Made by a program: the position numbers and the translations under genes | Assembly (NCBI GenBank): GCA_964247055.1 | Contig: OZ176057.1 | Coordinates: 5,704,001 to 5,768,000 of the forward strand | Length of the DNA: 64,000 bases | Source of the DNA: Paragordius varius | Lineage: Eukaryota; Nematomorpha | Reading direction: 5' to 3' | Part shown: one piece after another, positions 11,608 through 24,200 of the stretch | How positions within the stretch are numbered: the first letter of the stretch is position 1 | Layout of the letters: each line of letters starts with the position of its first letter | The notes under the pieces: generated by a model | What the model was told of the DNA's origin: nothing | The model's database searches: none | The model's input: only the letters and a program-made list of their open reading frames with translations

Positions 11608-11763
11608 ATGGTAGGAAATACAGGAACACCAGAAAATTTGTATGAATTGAGTTGGGCGTGGGATACTAAAAGGCTAAAAGAACTAAACAATCCTTTCCAG
11701 GCCTGGTTAACACGGAACGAATGCCTAATAACTGACAAAATTCGAAACAATGTTGTTTTATAA
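11608..11763 (+). CDS. Gene B2: 51-aa copy of gene B
   Basis: The frame is intact with the core WAWDTKRLKELNNPFQAW. It is two residues shorter than the other copies near the N-terminus (GNTGTPENLYEL instead of GITGKTSPENLYEL) and has Pro for Ser in the core. Its 3' part (CGGAACGAATGCCTAATAAC) and its end in VVL agree with B4 rather than with the adjacent B1, pointing to unequal exchange or conversion between units. Confidence 0.6.
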   Translation: MVGNTGTPENLYELSWAWDTKRLKELNNPFQAWLTRNECLITDKIRNNVVL

Positions 11764-13194
11764 AATAAAATAATAAAAAAAATATAATGAAATAAATGTT
11801 TTTTAATACAAAGTATCAATTAGTTTATTCAAAATTTATTATCTTACTTTGTACTACTTGTTTTTTACCTTTAATAATAATAAAAATTAACTAACTCCGT
11901 ATATATATTGGTAGTACCAGTAACTAAAGTTATTTTACCTATATATATTCATAAGTGTATGCTGAAAAAAGTTTTTTTGAATTTTATAATTTTCGGACAC
12001 AAGTTTTACAGTTCAAATGAAATTGTTAAATCATACAGATAAATATATTAAAAAACCGGTATATTTTTTAAACTTTATTAATTGTAAAGTATATCTAATA
12101 GAGCTTTAAATTAGTACAAAATCAATTGTTATAGGATAACCAAGGTTTAAAAAATTATAGTTATATTCAAAATATATGTTTTTTACGTGTTGTCTGTGTT
12201 ATTCAATTTTTACTGTGTTTTAGATGTGTAAATAGTATCAATACATGGTGTTAAATACTAAAAATTTATTTTTAAAGGTGCTTTGACCCTGGACTATTTA
12301 GCGTAATTTATAAAACGTAATAAAAAACATGTTAAAAAAGAAGGAAATATAATTTACTTTTTACTTTTTTATATGCATTTAGCCATTGTGTTTCTTCCAA
12401 TAAACTTTATTTTATAGATAAAACATTTAAAATTTAAATAATGCTTCTTGAAAGAGTTTATATAAACAGTTAATAGACTAGTAACCTGTTTGTTAAAAAG
12501 CCATCACAGAATAAAGCTAAAAAAAACAAATTAAATACTTGAGTCATTTAAAAAGGTAGTAAATATATGATAGTTATAATAAGCATTCTAATGTTTTACT
12601 GCATAATATTTATTTTTCTTGATTCAAAATTGACGGTAATGTGCGAGTTAGCTTATTAATAACTATCAGTATTTTCAGGACCTAGTGAAAAATTAGCGAT
12701 AATTATTTGCATTTTTCTGATTCGGAACCCTAAGAAATGATATTTTTGCTATAGTATTTTAACCGCATATTAACATTTCCATATTTATCAATCTTTTAGA
12801 TATGTAATGATATATAATTTTTATAAACATTGTTTCTGCTAATACTAACAAATATTTTAAAAAAAATTAAATAAGAAAAATTTTAGAATTCATATTTATT
12901 CTTTCTAGATTTAAATGATCTGAATTTGCCGTTTTTAGAAATAGCAGGTAAAGAACATGAAAATTGGTTGTGCAATGTTATTTCATACCCATTTATAATA
13001 TTAAATAATTAAATCGCTTTATAAATCCTTCATATATTTTAATGCTTTCAACATTTTAAAAATTACAAATATCATCTAATAAATTATATCTTATCTAAAC
13101 TAACAAGTATTCCTTACTTCATATAAACAAACAATTAAGTGTATTAAAAACATCAAACTAAATTGCCTTCACAGCTTAAAAAGTTTTAAACAGT
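11764..13194. other. Non-coding part of tandem unit 2
   Basis: No open frame of note. The stretch is recognisably conserved in units 3 and 4 (for example GGTACTTTGACCCTGGACTA, GCCATTGTGTTTCT and GAAAAATTAGCGATAATT), showing only that it was duplicated. AATGAAATAAATG just after gene B could serve as its polyadenylation signal. Confidence 0.55.
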
Positions 13195-14165
13195 AAAAAT
13201 TCAATCAACCTCTCAACTTTGCCCCTTATGCCAGGCGGTTTATAAGTCTCGGTATAAAGTCGAGCTTTTTCTTCAACTAATCAGTTAATGATATGCAAAT
13301 AGTCCCTACTCTGATGATTTAAAACATTTTTTTAACAACTAAAAAATCGATTTCCTTATCAATCAACCTTCTCACTTTGCTCCTTATACTGAAAAAATTG
13401 GCGGTTTAAGAGTATCCGTATAAAGTCAAGCTCCCCCCAATTTAACAGATTATGGTATATATATATACCATTTACAATTCTATTTCACCCTTAAACAATT
13501 CAAATTCATCCTTGAACAGTTAATCCACCCTCGAACAATTCGAATTCACCCTCAAATAAAATATATGTTTTTTAAGATTAAAAATTACCCCTATATTTCT
13601 ATATATTTTTAAAAAATAAAAATTTTGTTTTAAATTAAAATAATACTGAAAAAATAATAAACTATGCCATAAACATATTTTCATATCAATAATAAGTTAT
13701 ATTAGTTCGAAAATACATAATTTATTTTTAGGGTGAATTTGAATTGTTCAAGGGTGAATTTGGATTGTTCAAGGGTGAATTTGAACTGTTCGAAGGTGAA
13801 TTTGAATTGTTCGAGGGTGAATTTAAATTGTTCAAGAGTGAATTTAAATTTTTCAAGGGTGAATTTGAACTGTAAATGGTATATTACAAAGCTTACCCAG
13901 CTATTTTCAACCATTTCATTAACAGTCAACAAGTCGATTTCATTATTAATTAACCTCTCAACTTTGCTCCTTAAACCGAGAAAATTTGGCGGTTTATGAG
14001 TATCGGTATAAAGTCGAACTTTTTCTTAAACTAAACGATAATGCAATTACAAATAAAGTGCATAATCTGCTAATTTTAAATAATATCTAATAAAAAATCA
14101 ATTTTCCATCATTAATCAACCTTTTAACTTTTCTGCTTGAGGCGGCATATATTAGGTCTAGTTTT
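13195..14165. repeat. R5 repeat block with an embedded MITE-C
   Basis: Three to four degenerate ~140-bp units containing TCAACCTCTCAACTTTGC, TTGGCGGTTTATGAGTATC and GTATAAAGTCGAGCTTTTTC. The block is split by the MITE-C at 13466-13881. Related units lie at 18275-19135, 23235-24200, 46895-47470 and 50565-50800, the last two in the opposite orientation. Confidence 0.7.
13466..13881. mobile_element. MITE-C copy in tandem unit 2
   Basis: TACCATTTACAATTC at the left and CTGTAAATGGTA at the right, with about four CACCCTTGAACAATTCAAAT units on the left and seven inverse units on the right. Confidence 0.8.
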
Positions 14166-14720
14166 AATTATTAATATTATCAAAATTACAGGAAGATAAA
14201 TTTAACTAATTTTAATTGTATCAAAATTTTTCAGCAAAATTATTTGAATTTTAGCAAAGACGCATGTTATATAAATAGTTTAATGTTTATAAAGATTGTA
14301 GATTCGATAGAAATAAATAAAATTTTTGCAAAAATTATTTTTACTGTACTGTATGTAGTAATAAAAATATCCATAATGTGAAACTGAAATTAAGCCCTCA
14401 AGTGAATACCAAAAATAATCTTATATATTTTTGAATAAAAAAAACTTTTGTTTAATGTTAAAAAGAGTAATGTTTTGACATGAAACATGTGTTAAAATAA
14501 AAATATCACTATTTTTGAAAAAATCCAAAATTCTAATATAAATCAGAAATGCCATCAACAAAAATTTATATAATTTGGTACCGAAACAAATATTTATATT
14601 TAAACTCTTGTCAAGATTAAGTTTATAAGGATCATTTAAGGTTTTGCAGTGTAAAACGGTATCTATATGTTACAAAAAAATGGACAGTCTGTATTTTAAT
14701 GATTGCACCTATCAAAGAAA

Positions 14721-14831
14721 GGCAATTTGCAGCACAGTAGTGTATGGAAAAAAAACCACAAAATGTTGATTAAACAATTATTATTCTTTTTTCCATACAC
14801 TACTGTGTTGCAAATTGCTCAACTATAGTAT
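14721..14831. mobile_element. MITE-D hairpin upstream of gene A3
   Basis: GCAGCACAGTAGTGTATGG pairs with CCATACACTACTGTGTTGC almost perfectly over 19 bases, with an AT-rich loop. Confidence 0.7.
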
Positions 14832-14987
14832 GTGGAATAAGCAACCATTAAAATGCATACTGTAAATGCAGATCGGTAACATAGTTTAAGTTTAAAATTC
14901 AAAAAATTTAATATTTTTTTATAAAAAATTAACCTTACTTTTTATGTTTTGACTTTACATCTCTAATTTTACAGTTTGTGTTTAATA

Positions 14988-15003
14988 GTGTGACGTATAT
15001 AAA
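14988..15003 (+). promoter_or_regulatory. Core promoter of gene A3: TGACGT next to TATATAAA
   Basis: Same 16-mer as upstream of gene A1, 87 bp before the start codon. Confidence 0.5.
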
Positions 15004-15089
15004 CTACAAAAAGTGTGATTTAACGATGCTTTATTGTTAATTTCAACAACAATAAACTAATATAAAGTTATCATAAAAATATATATTTA

Positions 15090-16277
15090 ATGGAAAACAA
15101 TCAAAACCACCATTCTTCTAAAGAAAATGTGGAAAAGAGATTGTCGAATAAAAAAGAATTTTCTCCTGCAGAACTAAATATGTTAGCTATTGGAAGTCCT
15201 ATCGAATATTATGAATCTTCAAAACTTATTCAAAACCGCAAAAAGGTAATAAACATTAAAATATATTTTGATTTTACAGTAAAAGTAAAAATTAAAATTA
15301 GATATACCGATTTTCAGTCAGAAGCAACATTTTTTTAAGCAAATGCAACATTTTTCTAAGCAAACTCAGCAATTTTCATGCAAAGACAACTGAATGTTGC
15401 TTTTGCTTTAAAATATGTTTTTGACTGAAAAATGGTATATCGCCAAAAAGCAAAAACTATAAGGGACAAATTTTTTTGGGAACAGATAAGCAACCATATT
15501 TTTTGAAACGTTAATAATTCCATCCAACATAACCTATATAATTACATCTGCAAAATTAATAATTGAATGCGATTTACCAATTTAAATCTCTATTTCCTAT
15601 TTCGCAATCCAAAACGATGATAAATTTAATATTCAGAAAATCACAAAGTTTTAAAAAATGAATATTTATCTTTTAGCAAAAATATTTATAATAATTTTAT
15701 TTTTTACTCTATATATGTATAAAAGGCCAAATCAGAAAACATTGATTCAATGATGCAGAATGAACCCATTTCTAATCAAGATTTTAACATTGAATCGCTT
15801 CAATCACCTGATAAGAGCCCAACAGAAATAATAACATTATCAAAAGACTTAAATATCGTTCAAAATGTAAAATTATCAGATGCTTTAGCTAGTAGCAATG
15901 AAAATAAAACTTTTGAAAAAGGAGGACCAGCTAATAAAATGGAAATGGTAAATGATGAAGTGTTTATTCAAGACAACAAATTTGCTAAAACTAAATTTAC
16001 TGATAAAGAACCAAATCTAATTGACTTTAAAATAAGTAGTAATGATTTGAAGGAAAAACAAAAAATTATTACATTGACCGATAATAAAAGAGATGAAGAT
16101 TGCGACACATGTGACAAAAGTCCTGAAGAAATGAATATTACAAAACAAAACTCTCCAAAAAAGTTTAATAGCACAGATGATAAAAACTCAACACCAAATG
16201 TATTAGGATTACCCAGCAAGCATTCTTTGCATCGCCCTTCCTTAGATCATCGACTAAATTTACTTAATCAAGTTTGA
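15090..16277 (+). CDS. Gene A3: 235-aa copy of gene A, complete
   Basis: Exon 1 is 15090-15245 (ends AAAAAG|GTAATA) and exon 2 is 15726-16277 (after TATAAAAG), joined in phase 0. Open from ATG to TGA. It contains the conserved N-terminal FSPAELNMLAIGSPIEYYES, the SLQSPDKSPTEI phospho-site-like stretch, CDTCDKSPEE and the RPSLDHRLNLLNQV end. Conserved promoter and both splice sites make this the best candidate for an active member. Family unrecognised; the composition suggests a largely disordered protein. Confidence 0.7.
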
Positions 16278-16358
16278 ATTTGTAAATAATTTAATGACTA
16301 AAACCGTAAAATTAGAATTAATAATAGATAATTACTATATCTCCCTGTATTAGTCAAA
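16278..16358. other. Spacer after gene A3
   Basis: Short AT-rich spacer, conserved between units, between the gene A stop and the MITE-A. Confidence 0.4.
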
Positions 16359-16654
16359 TACTGTAAAAATTGAAATTATACGTACAAAACGTAAAAATAG
16401 AAAGACAAATTTTTTTTTATAAAAAACAACCCATACTTTTTAAACCTTAATTTTCCTCATATAAATAATATAACAACAATTGTAAAATATATAATTGATT
16501 ACCCATAAACATATCAATTTCATACTTTGCATTTAACAATGAGTTATAATATTTAAAAAATCAAGATTTAAAAAGTATAGCGTTGTCCTTTTATAAAAAA
16601 AATATTTGTCTTTATATTTTACGTTTTGTTCGTATATTATCAGTTTCTACTGTA
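16359..16654. mobile_element. MITE-A copy between A3 and B3
   Basis: TACTGTAAAAATTGAAATTA at the left; TACGTTTTGTTCGTATATTA and TTTCTACTGTA at the right. Confidence 0.7.
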
Positions 16655-16761
16655 TTTTATTTTACTTTCATTGTATATATATTTTCAATCATAGTTTTTA
16701 ATTTAATTTAATCCATAAAATTAAATTTTATTATAATTTCTGACAATAAAACAATTAGAAA

Positions 16762-16923
16762 ATGGTAGGAATTACAGGAAAAACTTCACCAGAAAATTTG
16801 TATGAATTGAGTTGGGCGTGGGATACTAAAAGGCTAAAAGAACTAAACAACTCTTTCCAGGCCTGGTTAACACGCAACGAATGCCTAATAACTGCCAAAA
16901 TTCAAAACAATGTTGTTTCATAA
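16762..16923 (+). CDS. Gene B3: 53-aa copy of gene B
   Basis: Open from the shared ATG to TAA, with an unchanged core WAWDTKRLKELNNSFQAW and the C-terminus QNNVVS as in B1. It differs from B4 at a few positions (Ala for Asp after LIT, Gln for Arg). Like the others it could be the last exon of gene A. Confidence 0.62.
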   Translation: MVGITGKTSPENLYELSWAWDTKRLKELNNSFQAWLTRNECLITAKIQNNVVS

Positions 16924-18274
16924 AATAAAATAGTAGAAAAAAAATGAAATAAATGTTTTTTGATACAAAGTATCAATTTATTTTATTAAAAATTTATTAT
17001 CTCACTTTGTACTACTTACTTTTTACCTTTAATTAAATTAATAACTAACCGTGTGGTATGCTAATATATATTAGCATACCAGCAATTAAAGTTCTTTTAT
17101 TTATAAATATAGATAAAGTGTAAGCTCAAAAGAGTTTTTTTGACTTTAAATTTTGAATTTTTCTGAGAGACGAGATTTTCAATTAAAAATGAAATTGTAA
17201 AATCATTTAGATAAATATTAAAAAAGCGGTATATTATTTAAACTTGATTAAAGTATATCAATTAAAGAGCTTTAAATTAGTACAAAATCAATTGTTATAG
17301 GAAAACCAAGGTTTAAAAAAGTATAGTTGAATTCAAATATATGTTTTTTACGTGTTGTCTGTGTTATTCAATTTTTACTGTGTGTTAGATGTAAATAGTA
17401 TCAATATATGGTGTTAAATACTAAAATTTTATATTATTTATCTTTAAAGGTACTTTGACCCTGGACTATTTTAACGTAATTTATAAAACGTAATAAAAAA
17501 CATCTTAAAAAAATGTTATAATTGAAGGAAATATAAAATTTACTTTTTCATATGCATTTAGCCATTGTGTTTCTTCCAATAAACTTTATTTTATAGATAT
17601 AACATTTAAATAGTGCTTTGTATAGTTTATATAAACAGTTTAAAATCAACTAATAACCTGTTTGTTAAAAAGCCATCACAGACTCAAGCTAAAAAAAGAT
17701 ATTAAATATTTGAGTCTTTTTAAAAGGTAGTAAATATATAAGAGTTATAATAAGCATTCTAATATTTTACTGCATAGTATTATTTTTTTGATTCAAAATT
17801 GACGGCAATGTGCAATTTATTTTTAATGTCTATCAGTATTTTATGGACCTAGTGAAAAATTAGCGATAATTATTTGCGTTTTTCTGATTCGAAACCCTGA
17901 ATGATATTTTTCATATTATTTTAACCGCACTTTAACATTTCCATATTTATCTAGCTTTTAGCTATTTAATGATATATAATTTACAAACATTGTTTCTGCT
18001 AATACTAACAATTATAAAAATTAAATAAAAATTCTAAATTCCATATTTATCCTTTCTAGATTTAAATGATCTAAATTTGCCGTTTTTAGAAATAGCAGGT
18101 AAAGAACATGAAAATTGATTGTATAATGTTATTACCCTATATTTTAATATATTTGAACACAATCGCAATCTATTATATATTTTAATGCTCTCAACATTTT
18201 AAAAATTACAAATATCATCTAAAAAATTATATCTTATCTAAAACTAACAAGTTTACTTCAAATATTGGGCAAAC
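16924..18274. other. Non-coding part of tandem unit 3
   Basis: Homologous to 11764-13194 and 21815-23234. No coding segment seen. Confidence 0.55.
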
Positions 18275-19135
18275 AAATACCTAACCCTTTATACCAGGCG
18301 GTTTATAAGTCTCGGTATAAAGTCGAGCTTTTTCTTCAACTAATCAGTTAATGATATTCAAATAGTACCTGCTCTGATGATTTTGAACATTCTTTTAACA
18401 ACAAAAAAATCGATTTCATTATCAATCAACCTTCTCACTTTGCTCCTTATACATTGACGGTTTATGAGTATTATAAAGTTCTTTAATTTAACAGATTATG
18501 GTATATATATTGCAGAGCCTACCCAGCTATTTTCACCCTTAAACAATTTAAAGTCACCCTTGAACAATTCAAATTCACCCTCAAAAAAATATATGTTTTT
18601 TAAGATTAAAAATTACCAATATTTATATATATTTTTAAAAATAAAAAATTTTGTTTTAATTTAAAATAATACTGAAAAAATAATAAACTATAACATAAAC
18701 ATATTCATATTAATAATGAGTTATATAAGTTCGAAAATACATAATTTATTTTTAGGGTGAATTTGAATTGTTCAAGGGTGAATTTGAATTGTTCAAAGGT
18801 GAATTTGAATTGTTCAAGGGTGAATTTGAATTGTCTAAGGGTGAATTTGAACTGTAAATGGTATATTACAAATATTTTCAACCATCTCATTAACAGTCAA
18901 AAGTCAATTTCATTATTAATATACCTCTCACCTCTGTGGTCCTTAAACCGAGAAATTTGGCGGATTTTGAGTATCGGTATATATAAAGTCGAGCTTTTTC
19001 TTCAACTAAACAAAATGATATTCGAAAAAAAGTGCATAATCTGCTAATTTTAAACACCATTCTAATAAAAAACAAATTTCCATCATCAATCAACCTCTTA
19101 ACTTTGTTCAGGTGGCACATATATCAGGTCTAGTT
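18275..19135. repeat. R5 repeat block of unit 3, with MITE-C inside
   Basis: Same order as in units 2 and 4: R5 copies with GGCGGTTTATAAGTCTCGG, a MITE-C at 18531-18863 whose left end is shortened, then more R5 (TGAGTATCGGTATATATAAA). Confidence 0.65.
18531..18863. mobile_element. MITE-C copy in tandem unit 3, left end shortened
   Basis: Right arm of five GGGTGAATTTGAATTGTTCA units closing in CTGTAAATGGTA. The left arm has only about three units and lacks the TACCATTTACA tip. Confidence 0.75.
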
Positions 19136-19730
19136 TTAATTACTAACATTATTAAAATTACAGGAAAATGAATTAAACTAATTATTATTGTATCAAAATT
19201 ATTCAGCAAAATTATTTGATTAACACACTCATTAAAACTTAAATGCCAATCTCCATATTTCATCATTTAGTAATCACAAATTGATGAGAAGCAAATTTTA
19301 GCAAAAACCTATATTATATAAATAGTTTAATGTTTATAAAATAAAAAAAAAATATTGCAAAAATTATTTTTACTGTACTTACTGTATGTAAAAATATCCA
19401 TAATGTGAAAATGAAATTAAGCTTTGAGTGAATACCAAAAATAATCTTATATATTTTTGAAAAAAACCCTTTTGTTTAATGTTAAAAAGAGTGATGTTTT
19501 GACATAAAAACATGTGTTAAAATAAAAATATCGCTATTTTTGAAAATATAATCAGAAATGCCTGCAACAATAATTTATATAATTTGGTACCGAATAAATA
19601 TTTATATTTAGAGTGAGGTTAAATTTGTTTTTAAGAATCAATTTAAATTTTTGCAGTGTATAACGGTATCTATAGGTTGCAAAAATGATGGTTACAGTCT
19701 GTATTTTAATGATTGCGCCTACCAAAGTAA

Positions 19731-19845
19731 GGCAATTTGCAGCACAGTATTGTATGGAAAAAAACAATATAGTGTTGAATAAACAATTATTTCCTTTCTT
19801 TTTTCCATACACTAATGTGTAGTTGCAAATTGCCCAACTATAGTA
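19731..19845. mobile_element. MITE-D hairpin upstream of gene A4
   Basis: GCAGCACAGTATTGTATGG pairs with CCATACACTAATGTGTAGTT; the same position as in units 1 and 3. Confidence 0.65.
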
Positions 19846-20071
19846 TGTGGAATAAAATGCATACTGTAAATGCAAATCGGTAACATAAAGTTTAAAATTC
19901 AAAAAATTTAATATTTCTTTATAAAAAATTAACCTTACTTTTTATGTTTTGACTTTACATTTCTAATTTTACAGTATGTGTTTAATTGTGTGACGTAATA
20001 CTTACACAATGTGATTTAACGATTGTTATTTTCAACAACAATAAACCAATATAAAGTTATCATAAAAATTA

Positions 20072-21061
20072 ATGGAAAACAATCAAAATCATTCTTCTAA
20101 AGAAGATAAAAAGAGATCGTCGAATAAAAAAGAAATTTCTCCGACGGAGCTAAATATGTTAGCCATTGGAAGTCCGATCGAATATTATGAATCATCAAAA
20201 GTTATTCAATACCGCAAAAAGGTATAAATTACCAAAATTTTGAGAATTTATTATTAGATATACTGTGTTCTGACAAAAGCAACATATTTTCAGAACGCAA
20301 TCTTTTTTCAGGCAAATACAATTAGAATGTTGCGTTAAAAAAATGTTGTCTTTGGTTGAAATTGTTGTGTTGATTGGGAATTGCTGCGTTTGTTTGAAAA
20401 AAATGTTGTTTTGACTGAAATGATATACAGGCAATACATTATAAAAGACAAATATTTTTTTAAACAGACTATCATACTTTCTTTACCTAAATTTTCCAAA
20501 AATCTCTAGTATCCATTTCCCACCCAAAATGGTTAGTATTATTAAAGAAATGACAAGGTTTAAAAAATGAACAGTTGTCTTTTAACAAAAATAGTTTTGT
20601 CTTTTATATTTTTTTATTTTTTTACCGTATAAAAGGCCAAATCAGGAAACATTGACTCAATGATACAGGAAAAACCGATTTCCAATCAAGATTTTAGCAT
20701 TAAATCGCTTCAATCACCTGATAAGAGCCCAACAGAAATAATATCAGAAGACTTAAATATCGTACAAAATTTAGAATTGTCAGACGCTTTGGCTAGGAAT
20801 AATAACAAAACTTCTGTAAAAGGACCAGCCAACAAAATGGAAGTTATTAATGATGAAGCGTTTATTAAAGACAACAAATTTGCTAAAACTAAATTTACTG
20901 GTAAAGAACAAAATTTGATTGACTTTAAAACAAGTAGTAGTGATTTGAAGGAAGAACAAGCAATTATTACATTGACCGATAGGAAAAGAGATGAAAATTG
21001 CGACACATGTGACAAAAGTCCAGAAGAAAATATTACAAAACAAAACTCTCCAAAAAATTAA
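20072..21061 (+). pseudogene. Gene A4: copy of gene A with an early stop and no TATA box
   Basis: Exon 1 is 20072-20221 and exon 2 starts at 20636; both splice sites look sound. The frame ends at 21061 after QNSPKN, where A1, A2 and A3 read on. The lost tail, including the RPSLDHRLNLLNQV end, is still present and undamaged downstream to 21172. The promoter block keeps TGACGT, but TATATAAA has become TAATACTT (about 19995-20002). Both changes suggest a decaying copy. A shortened 191-aa protein from a weaker promoter is the alternative. Confidence 0.65.
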
Positions 21062-21250
21062 AATTGTACAGATGATAAAAGCTCAACACCAAATGTATTA
21101 GGATTACCCAACAAGCATTATTTTCATCGCCCTTCGTTAGATCATCGACTAAATTTACTAAATCAAGTTTAGATTTTATAAATTTTAAGACTAAAACCGT
21201 AACATTAAAATTAAAAATAGATAATTACTATATTTAACTGTATTGGTAAA

Positions 21251-21545
21251 TTACAGTAAAAATTGAAATTATACGGACCAAACGAAAAATATAAAGACAA
21301 ATATTTTTGTAAAAAACAACCCGATACTTTTTTAAACATTAATTTTTCTCATATAAATTATATAACTACAATTGCAAAATATATAATTGATTGTTTTACC
21401 CATAAACATATAAATTTCATACTTTGCCATTTAAAACAATGAATGAGTTATAATATTTAAAAAATTAAGATTTAAAAAATACAGGATTGTAGAAAAAATA
21501 TTTGTTTTTACGTTTTGTCCGTATATTTTCAGTTTTTACTATATT
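21251..21545. mobile_element. MITE-A copy between A4 and B4
   Basis: TTACAGTAAAAATTGAAATT with TATACGGAC at the left; ACGTTTTGTCCGTATATTTT and AGTTTTTACTATA at the right. Confidence 0.7.
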
Positions 21546-21652
21546 TTATTTTACTTTCATTGTATATATATATCAATCATGATTTTTATATAATTTAATC
21601 CTAAAAATGTAATTTTATAATGTAATTTTGTGACAAATAAAAAAACTAGAAA

Positions 21653-21814
21653 ATGGTAGGAATTACAGGAAAAACTTCACCAGAAAATTTGTATGAATTG
21701 AGTTGGGCGTGGGATACTAAAAGGCTAAAAGAACTAAACAACTCTTTCCAGGCCTGGTTAACACGGAACGAATGCCTAATAACTGACAAAATTCGAAACA
21801 ATGTTGTTTTATAA
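21653..21814 (+). CDS. Gene B4: 53-aa copy of gene B
   Basis: Intact frame with the full core WAWDTKRLKELNNSFQAW and C-terminus RNNVVL. It is intact although gene A4 beside it is damaged, which fits B being an independent gene or conversion among B copies. Confidence 0.62.
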   Translation: MVGITGKTSPENLYELSWAWDTKRLKELNNSFQAWLTRNECLITDKIRNNVVL

Positions 21815-23234
21815 AACAGTATAAAAAAATAATGAAATAAATGTTTTTTGATACCAAAGTATCAATTTATTTATTCAAAATTTATCATCCCACTTTGTAC
21901 TAATTGCTTTTTACCTATAATAATAATAATAAGAATTAACTAACTCTGTATATATATTGGTAGTACCAGCAACTAAGTTCTTTTTATATAGATAAAGTGT
22001 ATGCTGAAAAAAGTTTTTTTGACTTTAAATTTTATAATTTTCGGACACAAGTTTTACAGTTCAAATGAAATTGTAAAATCATACAGATAAATATGATAAA
22101 AAACCGGTATATTTTTTAAACTTTATTAATTGTAAAGTATATCTAATAGAACTTTAAATTAGTACAAAACCAAGTTTTATCGGAAAACCAAGGTTTAAAA
22201 AAGTATAGTTGAATTCAAAATATTTCTTTTTTACGTGTTGGCTGTGTTATTCAATTTTTACTGTGTGTTAAATGTAAATAGTATCAATACATGGTGCAAA
22301 ATACTAAAATTTTATATTATTTATTTTGAAAGGTACTTTGACCCTGGACTATTTTAGCGTAATTTATAAAACGTAATAAAAAACATCATAAAAAGAAGGA
22401 AATATAATTTACTTTTTTATATCATATAGCCATTGTGTTTCTACCAATCTTTATTTTATATATAAAACATTTAAATTTTAATTAAAGAATGCTTTGTGAA
22501 AAAGTTTATATAAACAGTTATAAATCGACCAGTAACCTACTTATTAAAAAGCCATCAGACTAAAACTAAAAAAAACAAATTAAATACTAGAGTCTATTTA
22601 AAAGGTAGTAAATATATGATAGTTGTAATAAGCATTTTAATATTTTACTGCATATATATATTTATTTTTGATTCAAAATTGACGGTAATGTGCGAGTTAG
22701 CTTTTTAATATCTATCAGTATTTTCAGGACCTAATGAAAAATTATCGATAATTTTTTGCGATTTTCTGATTCGAAACCCTGAAAAATGATGTTTTTCATA
22801 TTGTATTTTAACCGCAGTAACATTTCCATATTTATTTTGAAACTTTTAGCTATTAAATGATATATGATTTATAAACATTTTTTCCTGCTAATATGAACAA
22901 ATATTGAAACATAAATTAAATAAGAAAAATTTTAGATTCCATATTTATTCTTTTGAGGATTAAATGATATAAATTGAGGTTTTTGGAAATAGCAGGTAAA
23001 GAACAGAAAATTGGTTGTATAATGTTATTTTATACCCTAGTATAGAATTTAAATCGCTTTGACAACAATCTATTATATATTTTTATGCTTTCAACATTTT
23101 AAAAATTACAAATATTATCCTTAAAAATTATATCTTATCTTAACTAACAAGTTTTCCTTACTTCAAATATTGGGCAAACAAATAATTAGTGTATTAAAAA
23201 CATCAAACTAAATTGCTTTCACAGCTTAAATAGT
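21815..23234. other. Non-coding part of tandem unit 4
   Basis: Homologous to the matching parts of units 2 and 3. No coding segment seen. Confidence 0.55.
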
Positions 23235-24200
23235 TTTAAACAGTAAAAATTCAATTAACCTCTCAACTTTGTCTCCTTACACCAGGCGGTTCATAAGTAT
23301 CTGTATAAAGTCGAGCTTTTTCTTCAACTAATCAGTTAATGATATTCAGTCCCTATTCTGATGATTTTCAACATTCTTTTAACAACTAAAAAATCGATTT
23401 CCTTATCAATCAACATTCTCACTTTGCTCCTTATACCCAAAAGTTTGGCGGTTTATGAGTATCCGTATAAAGTCAAGCTCCCCTCAATTTAATAGATTAT
23501 GGTATATATACCATTTACAATTCTATTTCACCCTTAAAAAACTCAAGTTCACCCTTGAACAATTCAAATTCACCCTGAAACAATTCAAAATCACCCCTGA
23601 ACAATTCAAATTTACCCTTGAACGATTCAAATTCACCCTTGAACAATTCAAATTTACCCTCAAATAAAATATATGTTTTTTTAAGATTAAAAATTACCAA
23701 TATTTTTATATATTTTTAAAAAAATAAAAATTTTGTTTTAAATTAAAATAATACTGAAAAATAATAAACTATAACATAAACATATATTTCATATACGAGT
23801 TATATTAGTTCGAAAAATACATAATTTATTTTTAGGGTGAATTTGAATTGTTCAAGGGTAAATTTTAATTATTCAAGGGTGAATTTAACCGTAAATGGTT
23901 ATAAAGCCTACCTAGCTATTTTCAACCATCTCATTAACAGTCAAAATTCAATTTCATTATTAATTTACTTCTCACCTCTTTGTTCCTTAAACCGAGAAAA
24001 TTTAGCGGTTTATGAGTATCGGTATATATAAAGTCGAGCTTTTTATTCAACTAAACGAAATGAAATTCGAAAAACGTGCATAATCTGCTAATTTTCAAAC
24101 ACCATTCTAATAAAAAACAAATTTCCAACATCAATCAACCTCTTAACTTTGTTCCATTAAGGTGGCACATATATCAGGTCTAGTTTTAATTACTAATAAT
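23235..24200. repeat. R5 repeat block of unit 4, with MITE-C inside
   Basis: R5 copies at 23235-23507 and 23900-24200 flank a MITE-C. Shared motifs include AAGTCGAGCTTTTTCTTCAA and TCAACCTCTTAACTTTG. Confidence 0.65.
23509..23899. mobile_element. MITE-C copy in tandem unit 4, left arm longer
   Basis: TACCATTTACAATTC at the left with seven ~21-bp units; the right arm has only three units and ends GTAAATGG. In units 2 and 3 the right arm is the longer one, so arm length changed after duplication. Confidence 0.8.

Larger units (their letters stand above)
10862..14440 (+). repeat. Tandem unit 2 of the gene A/B cluster, 5'-truncated
   Basis: The unit starts inside gene A exon 2, next to the MITE-B fragment, and continues with MITE-A, gene B2, the shared downstream non-coding sequence and the R5/MITE-C block. 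It ends near CTTATATATTTTTGAATAAA. Confidence 0.8.
14441..19464 (+). repeat. Tandem unit 3 of the gene A/B cluster (~5.0 kb)
   Basis: The unit begins at TTAATGTTAAAAAGAGTAAT and ends just before the same sequence near 19470. Order: MITE-D, promoter, A3, MITE-A, B3, non-coding tail, R5 with MITE-C. This is the most complete unit. Confidence 0.85.

Noticed and set aside
13702-13999. Overlapping open frames on both strands with repeating [14 protein letters not shown]-like peptides (also at 18705-19047, 23455-23700, 54278-54463)
   Set aside because: They are the ~21-bp minisatellite arms of MITE-C read in a multiple-of-three period. No start context, no splice sites, and both strands are equally open.
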